Below are positions 39,746-48,271 of a stretch of 64,000 nucleotides of DNA, piece after piece. Numbering within the stretch: position 1 is the first letter of the stretch; each line of letters opens with the position of its first letter. This DNA comes from Pimelobacter simplex (GTDB taxonomy: Bacteria > Actinomycetota > Actinomycetes > Propionibacteriales > Nocardioidaceae), in contig NZ_CP096276.1 in assembly GCF_024662235.1 (NCBI RefSeq), positions 4,464,001-4,528,000 on the forward strand, written 5' to 3'. The translations under genes were made by a program, and so were the position numbers. A model generated the notes under the pieces. It was given only the letters and a program-made list of their open reading frames with translations. It did no database searches and was not told where the DNA came from.

Positions 39746-40503
39746 GCGCGTTCCGGCGCCGGCTCGCCCGGCGGGTGTCCATGGCGCTGCTCGTCACCGG
39801 CGGGGTCGTCTACGCCTCGTGGGTGCTGCAGTTCGTGCTGCCCGTGCACATCGACCCGGTGACGAGCTTCATCAGCGAGCTCTCCGCGGTGGGCCAGCCC
39901 TTCCGGCGGGTGTTCCGCACCCTCGACCTGATCGGCGGCGCGCTGCTCCTGCTCGGCGGAGCCGCCGCGTGGTGGCAGAGCCGGCGCTGGCCGGGCGTCT
40001 GGGCGCCGCTGGTCGTGCTCGGCACCTGCATCGTGCTCGAGGCGCTGCTGCCGCTCGAGGAGTCGTTCACCGACGTCCAGCTGCCCGACCCGGGCACGAG
40101 CTCGTGGTGGGCCCGGATCACCGAGCCGCACGGGGTCATCAGCTTCATCGAGACCAACGCCTTCCTGGTGCTGCTCGTGACCTGCACCCTGGCCCTGCGC
40201 CGGATCGACGCACCCGTGCGGCGCCGCCGCGCGCTGGCTGTCGTCGGCGTGGCCGCCGCACTCAGTGGTCTAGTCGATGCCGTGCTCACCGCAGCGCTCC
40301 TGGTCAACGGTGACGCGGTCGCCCTCGGCCTGGTTCAGCGTCTCGGGGTCACGTTGACCGCAACCTGGCTAGCGTTGGCGCCGACCTGGCTCCTGTGGGT
40401 CACGCTGCACCGTCGGCGGCACCGGGAGTCCGCCGCTCCCGCGGCCACCGGCGACCCCGAGAGGGGGACGCCGCCCTACGACCAGCAGCGGAAGGTGTCC
40501 TGA
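39742..40503 (+). CDS. DUF998 membrane protein
   Basis: 253 residues with six to seven membrane segments: MALLVTGGVVYASWVLQFVL, LDLIGGALLLLGGAAAWWQS, APLVVLGTCIVLEALLPLEE. VTSFISELSAVGQPFRRVFR early in the protein is the typical DUF998 start (S-x-x-S-E-L-G). Function unknown. The 4-bp overlap with lysX suggests a role in the same envelope modification pathway (inference). Confidence 0.82.
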   Translation: MSAFRRRLARRVSMALLVTGGVVYASWVLQFVLPVHIDPVTSFISELSAVGQPFRRVFRTLDLIGGALLLLGGAAAWWQSRRWPGVWAPLVVLGTCIVLEALLPLEESFTDVQLPDPGTSSWWARITEPHGVISFIETNAFLVLLVTCTLALRRIDAPVRRRRALAVVGVAAALSGLVDAVLTAALLVNGDAVALGLVQRLGVTLTATWLALAPTWLLWVTLHRRRHRESAAPAATGDPERGTPPYDQQRKVS

Positions 40504-41166
40504 ATGACCCTGGAGGTACTGATCGGCGGCGGCCGTGACGAGGCGCAGGTGCGCAGCCTGCTCGCCCCCTTCATCGACGAGACCGGCAGCGGCGAGGTCG
40601 TCGCCGTGGTCGTCGACGACGGCGAGGGCGTGGACCTCGACCGCTGGCGCGGCGTGCTCGCCGGCGCCGCGTCGGTCCGGTGCGTGGTCCTCTCCGCCGG
40701 ACGGCCGCTGGCCGAGGCGGACGTCGCCGGCGCCGCGGGCGTCTTCGTGGCCGGCGGACTGACCCCGCTCTACGCCGAGCTGGTCACCCCGGCCCGGGCC
40801 GCACTCGCGACGGTCCCCTATGCCGGCTACTCCGCGGGCGCGGCCATCGCCGCCGAGCGGAGCCTGGTCGGCGGCTGGCTGGTCGACGGACGCCCGGTCT
40901 GCCCCGACGACGCCTCCGAGGACCTCGACGAGGTCACCGTGGTGCCCGGCCTGGGCCGGGTCGGCTTCGCCGCCGACGTGCACGCCGCCCAGTGGGGCAC
41001 CACCTCGCGGGCCCTGCACGCCGTCGCGGCCGGCCGGGTCGATGCGGCGTGCGCGATCGACGAGCACACCGCCGTGGTGGTGCGCGACGGTACGGCCCGG
41101 GTCACCGGCGCGGGCTTCGCGCGGTGGATCGACGCCGGCGGCGTACGGGTCGAGGCCGGCGCCTAG
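40504..41166 (+). CDS. Peptidase S51-like / class I glutamine amidotransferase-fold protein
   Basis: 220 residues. The N-terminus VLIGGGRDEAQVRSLLAPFI and VFVAGGLTPLYAELV lead to the nucleophile elbow PYAGYSAGAAIAAERSLVGG, whose Ser in GYSAGA is the S51 (dipeptidase E/cyanophycinase) nucleophile. The His expected downstream may be in AADVHAAQW. S51 enzymes hydrolyse Asp-containing dipeptides or cyanophycin. ATG 40504 follows directly on the previous stop, so it is the third gene of the lysX operon. The role with LysX is unknown. Confidence 0.78.
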   Translation: MTLEVLIGGGRDEAQVRSLLAPFIDETGSGEVVAVVVDDGEGVDLDRWRGVLAGAASVRCVVLSAGRPLAEADVAGAAGVFVAGGLTPLYAELVTPARAALATVPYAGYSAGAAIAAERSLVGGWLVDGRPVCPDDASEDLDEVTVVPGLGRVGFAADVHAAQWGTTSRALHAVAAGRVDAACAIDEHTAVVVRDGTARVTGAGFARWIDAGGVRVEAGA

Positions 41167-41208
41167 GGGCACGTCCCGGCCGTCAGCGCGGCCCGTCAGC
41201 GCGGGCCG

Positions 41209-41799
41209 TCAGCGCGGCCGGGGCCGGCGTACCACCGTCGGCGGCAGGCCCCACTCGTCGCCGCCGAGCCGCGACAGCGGTGCCAGGAGGTCGAGCGCGG
41301 GCCGGTCGTCGACCAGCACCGCGGGGTCGACGGTGACCGCGACCAGGTCGCCGAAGACGACCGTCGAGTCGCCGATCGGCAGCGTCGAGTGCAGCCGGCA
41401 CTCCAGCGAGGCCGGCGACGCCGCCACCCGAGGCGGTACGACGACCGCGCTCGGCGCCATCGCGATCCCCAGCTCGGTCGCCTCGTCCACGCCCGCCGCA
41501 TAGGTCGCGCTCGACGCGTTGACCTCGTCGATGAGCGGCGCGCTGGCCAGGCTGATCGTGAACTCGCCGGTCTCGAGGACGTTGCGCAACGTGTCCTTGG
41601 CCCCCACCGACGTGAACTGCACGATCGGCGGATCGGCGCTGGCCACGGTGAAGAACGAGTGCGGCGCCAGGTTGCCGACCCCGGCCGCCGACCGACTGGC
41701 CACCCAGGCGATCGGCCGGGGCACGACCAGCGCCGTCAGCAGCCGGTAGGCGTTGACGTCCGGGTCGCCGGGACGCAGGACGAGGTGGTCGCGGGCCAT
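41209..41799 (-). CDS. Flavin reductase-like (FMN-binding split barrel) protein
   Basis: 196 residues. AYRLLTALVVPRPIAWVASR and NLAPHSFFTVASADPPIVQF are the signature strands of the flavin reductase-like/PNPOx superfamily. DTLRNVLETGEFTISLAS and the ECRLHS segment with the VFGDLVAV strand complete the barrel. Members reduce flavin for partner oxygenases or act as stand-alone flavoproteins. ATG 41799 follows GGAG. It is preceded on its own strand by a 22-bp perfect palindrome (41840-41861), a likely operator. Confidence 0.85.
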   Translation of the reverse strand: MARDHLVLRPGDPDVNAYRLLTALVVPRPIAWVASRSAAGVGNLAPHSFFTVASADPPIVQFTSVGAKDTLRNVLETGEFTISLASAPLIDEVNASSATYAAGVDEATELGIAMAPSAVVVPPRVAASPASLECRLHSTLPIGDSTVVFGDLVAVTVDPAVLVDDRPALDLLAPLSRLGGDEWGLPPTVVRRPRPR

Positions 41800-41839
41800 G
41801 CTCCGATCATGCCGCGTCGGGTGCGGCGCGAGGGGACCG

Positions 41840-41861
41840 GATCCGGACGTACGTCCGGATC
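41840..41861. promoter_or_regulatory. 22-bp perfect palindrome, candidate operator
   Basis: GATCCGGACGT followed immediately by its reverse complement ACGTCCGGATC. It lies 40 bp upstream of the flavin reductase start, where a repressor of that gene would bind. It does not match an operator family I know. Confidence 0.55.
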
Positions 41862-41921
41862 TCGCGCCCGTCGGGGCCGATCTCGTTGACAGCGCGGCGC
41901 GGGCCTCGGAGATTGGGGCAT

Positions 41922-41964
41922 CCGGTCGCAGCGGCGTGCACACCACCCCCGCCGCTGCGACCGG
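41922..41964 (+). other. Long perfect hairpin upstream of the amidase gene
   Basis: CCGGTCGCAGCGGCG (41922-41936) and CGCCGCTGCGACCGG (41950-41964) pair over 15 bp with a 13-nt loop. It is 128 bp before the secreted amidase start, so it may be a leader structure of that gene or a terminator for an unseen transcript. The rest of 41862-42091 holds a TTGACA at 41886-41891 but no clear -10 box. Confidence 0.5.
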
Positions 41965-42091
41965 CGCCAGGTCGCAACACAGGGCGGCCATTCGTTACCG
42001 CGGGGAAATCGCCGACGCGGGGGACCGTCACACGCGCTGCCTAGAAACAGGGGGCCATCTCTCTCCCCCCATGGAAAGGCACTGCCCCCGC

Positions 42092-45000
42092 ATGCAATTC
42101 TCCACCCTCGGGCGCCGCCGGCTCAGCCGCGCAGCCGCCCTCCCGGTGGCCGTCGGACTGGGCATCGGGGCCCTGTCGGTCACGCCTCCGGCCACGGCCC
42201 TGTCCAGCGTCACCACCGCCAACGGCGCCACGGTCACCGTCAACGACGCTCGTCGTCCCGGCCTCGACACCGGCTCGATCCGCAATGTCAGCGGGTCCCG
42301 GATGGAGGGCTTCGGCAACGTCTTCCTCCACGTCGACGCCCCCGCCGGCGAAGCGCCCCGCATGAACGATCAGATGATGCGCGGCTTCGGGCTCACCGCG
42401 TCCTCCCCCGGCTCGTACCGGTCGACCGCGTCGGTCCGGCTCGGCGACGTCCTGATGACCCGCAAGGTCCAGGTCGCGACCGGGACGAGCACGACGAGCT
42501 TCTACGACACCTACACGAACGCGGCCACCGAGCCGGTCACGGTACGGGTCTCGTTCGGCGGCTCGCTGGGCTCCGGCCTGACCGCGAACGGCTCCCCCAA
42601 CAAGGCGACGGTCAGCGCCACCAGCAGCGGCGACGCCACCGTCGACACCACCGACACCTGGATCGCGGCCACCACGCCGGGCAACACCCGCCCGACGGGC
42701 GTCGTCGTCGGCGCCGGCACCGACGCCCTCGGCGACCAGCAGTCCGACCCGTTCACCACGGCGTACGTGCCGACGGGCAGCCGGGCCAACGACATCGGCT
42801 TCGTCCGCGAGCTCACCATCGAGCCCGGCCGGACCGCCTCCCTCATGCAGTACGTCGTCGTGGGCGCCCTGTCCGACACCACCCAGATCGCCACCGACAC
42901 CGCGGCCCTCGCCACGACGCCGGACTTCTCGAACCTCACCGTCGACGAGATCTGCACGCTGCGCAACTGGGACCTCACCGCCTACCAGGCCGCCTGCGCC
43001 GGCGCCGAGCCGCTGCGGCTCCCCGCCGCCGCGCCCGACGCGATCTCCTCGACCGACGTCGCCTACGACGTCACCGGCAAGACGATCGCCGACCTGCAGG
43101 CCGCGATGACCTCGGGGGCGACCACGTCCGTGGCGATCACCAAGGCCTACCTCGACCGGATCGAGGCGTACGACGGCGGCCCGTTCGGCTTCCACGCCTT
43201 CATCACCGTCGCCAAGACCGCCGTGGCGCAGGCGATGGCGGCCGACGAGGCGCGCGCGGCGGGACGCACGGGCGACCTGCTCGGCGTACCGATCGCGTTG
43301 AAGGACCTCTACGACACCAAGGACATGCCCACCTCCGGCGGCACCCTGGCGCTGAAGGACTGGGAGACCGGCGCCGACGCCTGGCAGGTCGCGCGGCTGC
43401 GCGAGGCCGGTGCGGTGATCATCGGCAAGACGAACCTCTCGGAGTTCGCGAACTCGGGCTCGTGGAGCGAGAGCGGCTTCCAGCAGACCTGGAACGCGCT
43501 CTACCCGTCGAAGTCCTCGTTCGGCTCCAGCGGCGGCTCGGCCACCGCGGTCCGCGCCGACCTCGCCCCCGCCGCGATGGGCACCCAGACGGGCGTCTCG
43601 CTCTACGCCCCCTCGACCGGCGCCAGCCTGGCGACCTTCCGGGGCACCGACGGGCTCACCAGCACCAACGGCGTGATGCCGCTGACCTGGGCGACCGACT
43701 ACGCCGGCCCGATGGCCAAGACGGTCACCGACCTGGCCTCGCTGCTCGACGCCACCGCGACCCGGACCACGGGCAACAACCCCGACGACCTGCTCACCGC
43801 GCGCGTCGACAACGACCTGCGCCCCGCCGAGTGGAAGAGCGCGCTGCGCCCGGACGCCCTGCAGGGCAAGGTGATCGGCTACGTACCCGCCGCCTTCCAG
43901 TCGACCGCCGTCACCGACGACACCGCCGGCCAGGTCGCGCTCGCCCAGGTCCGGGCCGCGATCGAGGCCTCCGGCGGCACCCTGGTCCCGCTCGCCACCG
44001 CGCAGACGGCACCGCCGGCTCCGGCCGGCAGCTTCCCGACGTCCGGCAGCGCCGGCGCCGAGGGCTGGGAGCGCTACATCGCGGAAGCGCGTCCGGGCAC
44101 CTTCCCGTACACGACCAAGCAGCTCATGGAGAACCCGGCGAACCTGCCGTACAACGTCTCGGGCAACTACACCGCGCAGCCCATGGACGACATCAGCGTC
44201 ACCAACCTGCTCGCCCGGCGCGACGCCTACAAGCAGACCGCCGCGACGTGGATGGACACCGCCTTCGGGGCCGAGCCGGTCGACGCGGTCGTCTACCCGG
44301 GCTTCCTGACCAGCATCGGCAACAACGACGCCACGTCGGCGGTCTTCTCCTCCGACCGCGCGTCGGGCGTGATCACCCAGACGGTCGGTCTGCCCACCGC
44401 CATCCTCCCGATCGGCAAGAACGACGAGGGCCAGTCCAACAACGTCCAGATCGTCGGACGGGCCTGGGACGACGCCGCGGTCCTCGGCATGGGCTACGCC
44501 CTGGAGCAGCGGACCAAGGCCGCGACGTCCACGACCTTCGCTCCGGCGCTGTCCTGGCGGGGACCGGCCGCGTCGGTCACCGCGGTGAGCCTCGGCGCCA
44601 CCGCGACGACGTACGGGAAGGCGACGACGGCGACCGTCACCGTCACCGCCGACCCGTCCGCCACGGGTGCCGTCGAGGTCGAGGTGGCCGGGCAGACGGT
44701 GCGCGGCACCCTCGCCGCCGGCACCGCGCGGCTCACCCTCCCGGCGACCCTCCCGGTCGGCACCCACCTCGTCACCGCCCGGTACGCCGGCTCGGCCGAG
44801 GTCGCCGCGAGCGCCGCCACCACGACCCTCAAGGTCGCGCGGGCGGCACCGAAGGTCGCCGTGAAGCTCAAGAAGAAGAAGGTCACGCCCCGCCAGCGCG
44901 CCCGGCTCGCGGTGACCCTCACCGGCATCCCGCCGGCCGGCGCCACGGTGCTGGTCCACGACCGCGGATCCGTCATCCGCACCGCCAAGGTCGCGGCCAA

Positions 45001-45127
45001 CGGCAAGGTCGTGGTGACCCTGCCGCGGCTCAGCCGCGGCCGGCACGTGCTGCGGGTCTCGGTCGTCGCGGGTGAGGGCTACCGGGCGGCGTGGAGCCCG
45101 AAGGTGACACTCGTCGTGCGCCGCTGA
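42092..45127 (+). CDS. Secreted amidase-signature protein with novel N-domain and Ig-like tail
   Basis: About 1011 residues from ATG 42092 (AAAGG 12 nt upstream; ATG 42071 is the alternative). Signal peptide about 1-37 (AAALPVAVGLGIGALSV, PPATA-LSS). Residues about 40-280 form a beta-rich domain of unknown family. The amidase signature domain (about 320-815) has Lys in GVPIALKDLYDTKDM, cis-Ser in FGSSGGSATAVRADLA and nucleophile Ser in MGTQTGVSLYAPS, where the usual TGGSI is TGVSL. The C-terminus has one or two Ig-like modules (VTADPSATGAVEVEVAGQTV; VAVKLKKKKVTPRQRARLAV). AS enzymes hydrolyse amides; an exported, Ig-tailed version suggests an extracellular or wall substrate. A Lys-rich stretch near residue 930 separates the modules. 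Confidence 0.82.
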   Translation: MQFSTLGRRRLSRAAALPVAVGLGIGALSVTPPATALSSVTTANGATVTVNDARRPGLDTGSIRNVSGSRMEGFGNVFLHVDAPAGEAPRMNDQMMRGFGLTASSPGSYRSTASVRLGDVLMTRKVQVATGTSTTSFYDTYTNAATEPVTVRVSFGGSLGSGLTANGSPNKATVSATSSGDATVDTTDTWIAATTPGNTRPTGVVVGAGTDALGDQQSDPFTTAYVPTGSRANDIGFVRELTIEPGRTASLMQYVVVGALSDTTQIATDTAALATTPDFSNLTVDEICTLRNWDLTAYQAACAGAEPLRLPAAAPDAISSTDVAYDVTGKTIADLQAAMTSGATTSVAITKAYLDRIEAYDGGPFGFHAFITVAKTAVAQAMAADEARAAGRTGDLLGVPIALKDLYDTKDMPTSGGTLALKDWETGADAWQVARLREAGAVIIGKTNLSEFANSGSWSESGFQQTWNALYPSKSSFGSSGGSATAVRADLAPAAMGTQTGVSLYAPSTGASLATFRGTDGLTSTNGVMPLTWATDYAGPMAKTVTDLASLLDATATRTTGNNPDDLLTARVDNDLRPAEWKSALRPDALQGKVIGYVPAAFQSTAVTDDTAGQVALAQVRAAIEASGGTLVPLATAQTAPPAPAGSFPTSGSAGAEGWERYIAEARPGTFPYTTKQLMENPANLPYNVSGNYTAQPMDDISVTNLLARRDAYKQTAATWMDTAFGAEPVDAVVYPGFLTSIGNNDATSAVFSSDRASGVITQTVGLPTAILPIGKNDEGQSNNVQIVGRAWDDAAVLGMGYALEQRTKAATSTTFAPALSWRGPAASVTAVSLGATATTYGKATTATVTVTADPSATGAVEVEVAGQTVRGTLAAGTARLTLPATLPVGTHLVTARYAGSAEVAASAATTTLKVARAAPKVAVKLKKKKVTPRQRARLAVTLTGIPPAGATVLVHDRGSVIRTAKVAANGKVVVTLPRLSRGRHVLRVSVVAGEGYRAAWSPKVTLVVRR

Positions 45128-45152
45128 CCGCGGCCGCACGGCTCGGGGAACC

Positions 45153-45183
45153 GACCCGGCCCCTCCCCGTGGGGGGCCGGGTC
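45153..45183 (+). terminator. Terminator hairpin after the amidase gene
   Basis: GACCCGGCCCC (45153-45163) pairs with GGGGCCGGGTC (45173-45183) across a 9-nt loop, 26 bp past the stop codon. The remainder of the gap to 45363 shows no gene. Confidence 0.65.
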
Positions 45184-45363
45184 AGACCGGGCGGTGGGGA
45201 CGCCCGGGGTGGGCCGCCCGGCCTGACGTCCGCACCGTAGGAAGACGAGACGTCGCGTCGCGGACAGTCCGGGCCCGCGGCCGTGCACCGCACGCGGCGT
45301 CTGCCCGTCTCCTGCCGGACGCACTGCCCGGACCTGCCCGCAGAATGGTGATTCCGGCGCCGG

Positions 45364-46413
45364 TCAGCCGGTCGGCGGCGCCGCCGTCCAGTCGTACGCC
45401 GACAGGTCGGTCAGCAGCGGCGCCGGACCAGCCGCCGCGTCCCCCCGCCGGGCGCGCCGCCACTGGAGCGGCGTCACGCCGACCTCCCGGCCGAACGCCC
45501 GGATGAACGAGTTCGCGCTGAGGAACCCGACCTGCAGCCCCACCTCGCCCACGGGCAGCCGTGGCTGGTCGAGGAGGACGCGGCGGGCGTCGAGCAGCCG
45601 GGCCCGGCGCAGGTAGCCGGCCGGCCCGACGCCCTCGCGGGAGAAGACCATCTCCAGGTAGCGCCGATCGACCCGCAGCTCGCGCGCCACGTCGTCGATG
45701 GTGAGCGACGGGTCACGACGGTGCTCCTCGATGAACCAACGGGCGTGCGCGGCGGTCGCCGCGCCGCTCAGCAGCGGGCGCGAGCCCTCCGGGTAGACCA
45801 TCGGGTAGAGCACGCCGCGCACCAGCTCGCCGACCAGGCGCTGCTGCCCCTCGGCTGCCTCCGCCCCGAACGAGCGCCGCCGCCCCACCAGCCCGGCGAG
45901 GTGGCGGGTCAGCGGCCCCACTCCCCGGGAGCCGGGTGACACCGCCACGCTCGTGGTGGCGCGCAGGGCGCGATCGGGCAGCCGGGTGTGCGTGCGGGGG
46001 AGCCGGGCCACGAGCATCTCGTAGCGGTGCCGGAGCCGGAGCTCGTAGGGCCGGTCGCCGTCGATGAAGTAGCCGCCCCCACCCGGCACCCGAGCGGTCC
46101 GCTCCCCCTGCCGCGTGGCGCCACCGCCCCGGATGAAGGCGGCGAACATGAACACGTCGCGCGGCTCGCCCGCGGCCAGCCGGCGCGGCCGGGTCACCGA
46201 CAGCCGCGTCGAGCCGACGTGCGTCACGCCCAGGTCGCCGAGCGTCCTCTCGACGAGCGCCCCGCGGAACGGCCCGCTCGCGACCGCGCGGTGGGGCACG
46301 TACGCCGCCCCGCACATCGCGGTCCAGTCCTCGATCGAGTCCAGCTCGACCCGGACGACATCATCGACATCATCGACTTCCGCCTGACCCGTCACGCGGC
46401 CCCCAGCCAGCAC
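45364..46413 (-). CDS. AraC-family transcriptional regulator
   Basis: About 349 residues. The N-terminal half is a ligand- or partner-binding domain of the AraC_binding_2 kind (IEDWTAMCGAAYVPHRAV, FMFAAFIRGGGATRQGERTA, YFIDGDRPYELRLRHRYEML). The C-terminal double HTH runs HRRDPSLTIDDVARELRVDR, then the signature VGEVGLQVGFLSANSFIRAF and FGREVGVTPLQWRRARR. The start is uncertain: TTG 46467 gives the longest frame, but GTG 46413 has GAGAGG upstream. It lies between two secretome genes; targets unknown. Confidence 0.85.
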   Translation of the reverse strand: MLAGGRVTGQAEVDDVDDVVRVELDSIEDWTAMCGAAYVPHRAVASGPFRGALVERTLGDLGVTHVGSTRLSVTRPRRLAAGEPRDVFMFAAFIRGGGATRQGERTARVPGGGGYFIDGDRPYELRLRHRYEMLVARLPRTHTRLPDRALRATTSVAVSPGSRGVGPLTRHLAGLVGRRRSFGAEAAEGQQRLVGELVRGVLYPMVYPEGSRPLLSGAATAAHARWFIEEHRRDPSLTIDDVARELRVDRRYLEMVFSREGVGPAGYLRRARLLDARRVLLDQPRLPVGEVGLQVGFLSANSFIRAFGREVGVTPLQWRRARRGDAAAGPAPLLTDLSAYDWTAAPPTG

Positions 46414-46520
46414 CGTTCCACCGCCTCTCGTGGGCAGCAGTGATGCCGTCCTACCCGAAGAGGCCAACGGCGAAGCTCCCCGTGGTGCCCGCGGAGGCGC
46501 CGCGGGGAGGGCAGACGGTC

Positions 46521-46551
46521 GCCGGTCGTGCCGGGACCTGACACGACCGGC
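46521..46551. terminator. Hairpin terminator of the Gly-rich secreted protein gene
   Basis: GCCGGTCGTG pairs perfectly with CACGACCGGC over an 11-nt loop, 9 bp beyond the stop of the Gly-rich secreted protein gene on the minus strand. Confidence 0.6.
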
Positions 46552-46559
46552 TGGTCCGG

Positions 46560-48221
46560 CTAGCCCAGCCGCGCGCGCCGTACGTCGCCCTGGGCCGCGG
46601 AGAAGTCCGTGACCACGTTGGTCTTGCGCGCGCCGATGAAGAGGTCCGCACCCCGGCCACCGGTGAGCCGGTTGCGCCCGGGCCCGCCGACGAGGACGTC
46701 GTCCCCGCCCTTGCCGATCAGCCGGTCGTCGCCGCCGCGGCCGAAGATCAGGTCGGTGCCGGGCGTCCCGACGAGGCGGTCGGCGCGGGCGGTGCCGGCG
46801 ATCACCCAGAAGGTCAGCCGGGCCGTGCGGCCCTCGACCCGGGCGGTCACGGTGACCTGCGCACGACCGGCGACACCGGCCCGCGGAGCCACGACCAGAC
46901 GGCGCTGGACGCCGGTCCCCCGGGTGGCGGGAGCCGGCAGCAGGCGGCGCTGGGAGGACGTGACGGCGATCGTGGCGCGCTCGGCGCCGGTGCCGCGCAA
47001 GGTGAGGCCGAGGGTCACCCGGTTGCCGGTGGCCGCGACGGGCGCGGCGGTGAGGGTGAGCGGGACGGCCTGGGGCGGGACGACCACGACCGGGCGGGTC
47101 CAGGTGATCACGACCTGGCCGTCGCCGTCGTTGACGCTGCCGTCGTTGACCGCGGCGACGAGCTCGGCGTCGGTCACCGAGGGTGCTGCGTAGGCGCTGC
47201 CGCCGCCACCGCCGCCGCCGGCACCACCGCCGCCACCGCTCGGGCTGCCGCCACCGGCGCCACCGCCGCCGCCGTGGCGACCACCGCCGGCACCACCGCC
47301 GGCGCCGCCGCCGACCGCCGTACCGCCGGTGGTGACACCGTTGCCGTCACCGCCGGCGCCGCCCGCGCCCGTCGTACCGACGAGGCCGGGGGCACCGCCC
47401 TGCTGGGCCGGCGGGTACGGGTTCACGCCGGGGGCGCCGCCGGCGCTCGCGGTCGCGCCCGAGCCGCCGGGCGCACCGCCTCCGCCGCCGCCGTTGCCGG
47501 CGTCGGCACCGGTCTCGCCGCCGCCGTTGCCGCCCCCGCCGCCGAGAGCGTTGCCGCGGCCGCCGTTGCCGCCCGCGCCACCTCCGCCGGGGCCGATCAG
47601 CACGCGGGCGTCGAGGTCGCAGGTGAGGGTGGCGCAGCCACCGGGTGCGGTCCGGACGTCCGAGGACCCGCCGCCACCGGCGCCGTTGCCGCCGTTGCCC
47701 GGGTTGGAGCCGCCCGCGCCGCCGGCCGCGTCACCGGGGGCGCCGGGGACGCCGCCGTTCGAGCCGCCGAAGCCGCCCGGCGCACCGGAGCCGCCGGACG
47801 GGCCGTTGTTGAGGCCACCGGTCGCGCTGGTCGCGGTCGCGTTCGCGCCGGCGCCGGCCACGTTGACCTGGAGCACCGCGCCGGACGTCGTCGCGACCGT
47901 GCCGCGCGCCTGTCCGCCCGCGCCACCGGGGTTGCTGGCCAGCGACAGCGCGTCGAACGACCAGCGGCCGCCGCGCGCGCCGGTCACCTCGACCTCGAGC
48001 GCGCTCACGCCGGCGGGGACCTTGAAGACGTCCGAGCCGACCTCGTCGTACGTGCACGACGAGGTGGGGGCGTCGACGAGGACGCCGCTGCTGCCGCACG
48101 GACCGCTCGGGACGGGCGGGGCCGCGGGGGCGGCCGACGCCGTGGCGACCGGGGCCGCCGTGAGGCCGGCGAGGACGAGCGCGGCAGCGGTGACCGCGGC
48201 GCTCCGGGTGGTTCGGGGCAT
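46560..48221 (-). CDS. Secreted glycine-rich protein with C-terminal RTX-like repeats
   Basis: 553 residues from ATG 48221 with GAAGGAA upstream. Signal peptide 1-30 (ALVLAGLTAAPVATASA-AP). Residues about 45-110 are a beta domain with paired Cys (CGSSGVLVDAPTSSCTYDEV) and FKVPAGVSALEVEVTGARGG. Residues about 110-350 are almost pure Gly-rich repeats. A linker domain with ITWTRPVVVVPPQAVPLTLT follows, then at 485-540 RTX-like nonapeptides (DRLVGTPGTDLIFGRGGDDR, LIGKGGDDVLVGGPG) that should bind calcium. The FKVPAGVS...G-rich plan is that of glycine-rich surface proteins in many bacteria. It lacks an anchor, so it is exported or wall-associated. Confidence 0.82.
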   Translation of the reverse strand: MPRTTRSAAVTAAALVLAGLTAAPVATASAAPAAPPVPSGPCGSSGVLVDAPTSSCTYDEVGSDVFKVPAGVSALEVEVTGARGGRWSFDALSLASNPGGAGGQARGTVATTSGAVLQVNVAGAGANATATSATGGLNNGPSGGSGAPGGFGGSNGGVPGAPGDAAGGAGGSNPGNGGNGAGGGGSSDVRTAPGGCATLTCDLDARVLIGPGGGGAGGNGGRGNALGGGGGNGGGETGADAGNGGGGGGAPGGSGATASAGGAPGVNPYPPAQQGGAPGLVGTTGAGGAGGDGNGVTTGGTAVGGGAGGGAGGGRHGGGGGAGGGSPSGGGGGAGGGGGGGSAYAAPSVTDAELVAAVNDGSVNDGDGQVVITWTRPVVVVPPQAVPLTLTAAPVAATGNRVTLGLTLRGTGAERATIAVTSSQRRLLPAPATRGTGVQRRLVVAPRAGVAGRAQVTVTARVEGRTARLTFWVIAGTARADRLVGTPGTDLIFGRGGDDRLIGKGGDDVLVGGPGRNRLTGGRGADLFIGARKTNVVTDFSAAQGDVRRARLG

Positions 48222-48271
48222 GCGTGATTCCTTCGGTACGTCGGGGGCCGAGACGGGAGGTGGGCGCGCGG

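Noticed and set aside
47190..47960. CRISPR-like or satellite repeat in the Gly-rich gene
   Set aside because: The periodicity is codon-driven (Gly/Ala codons GGC, GCC, GGT) inside one reading frame; there are no spacers or constant repeats.
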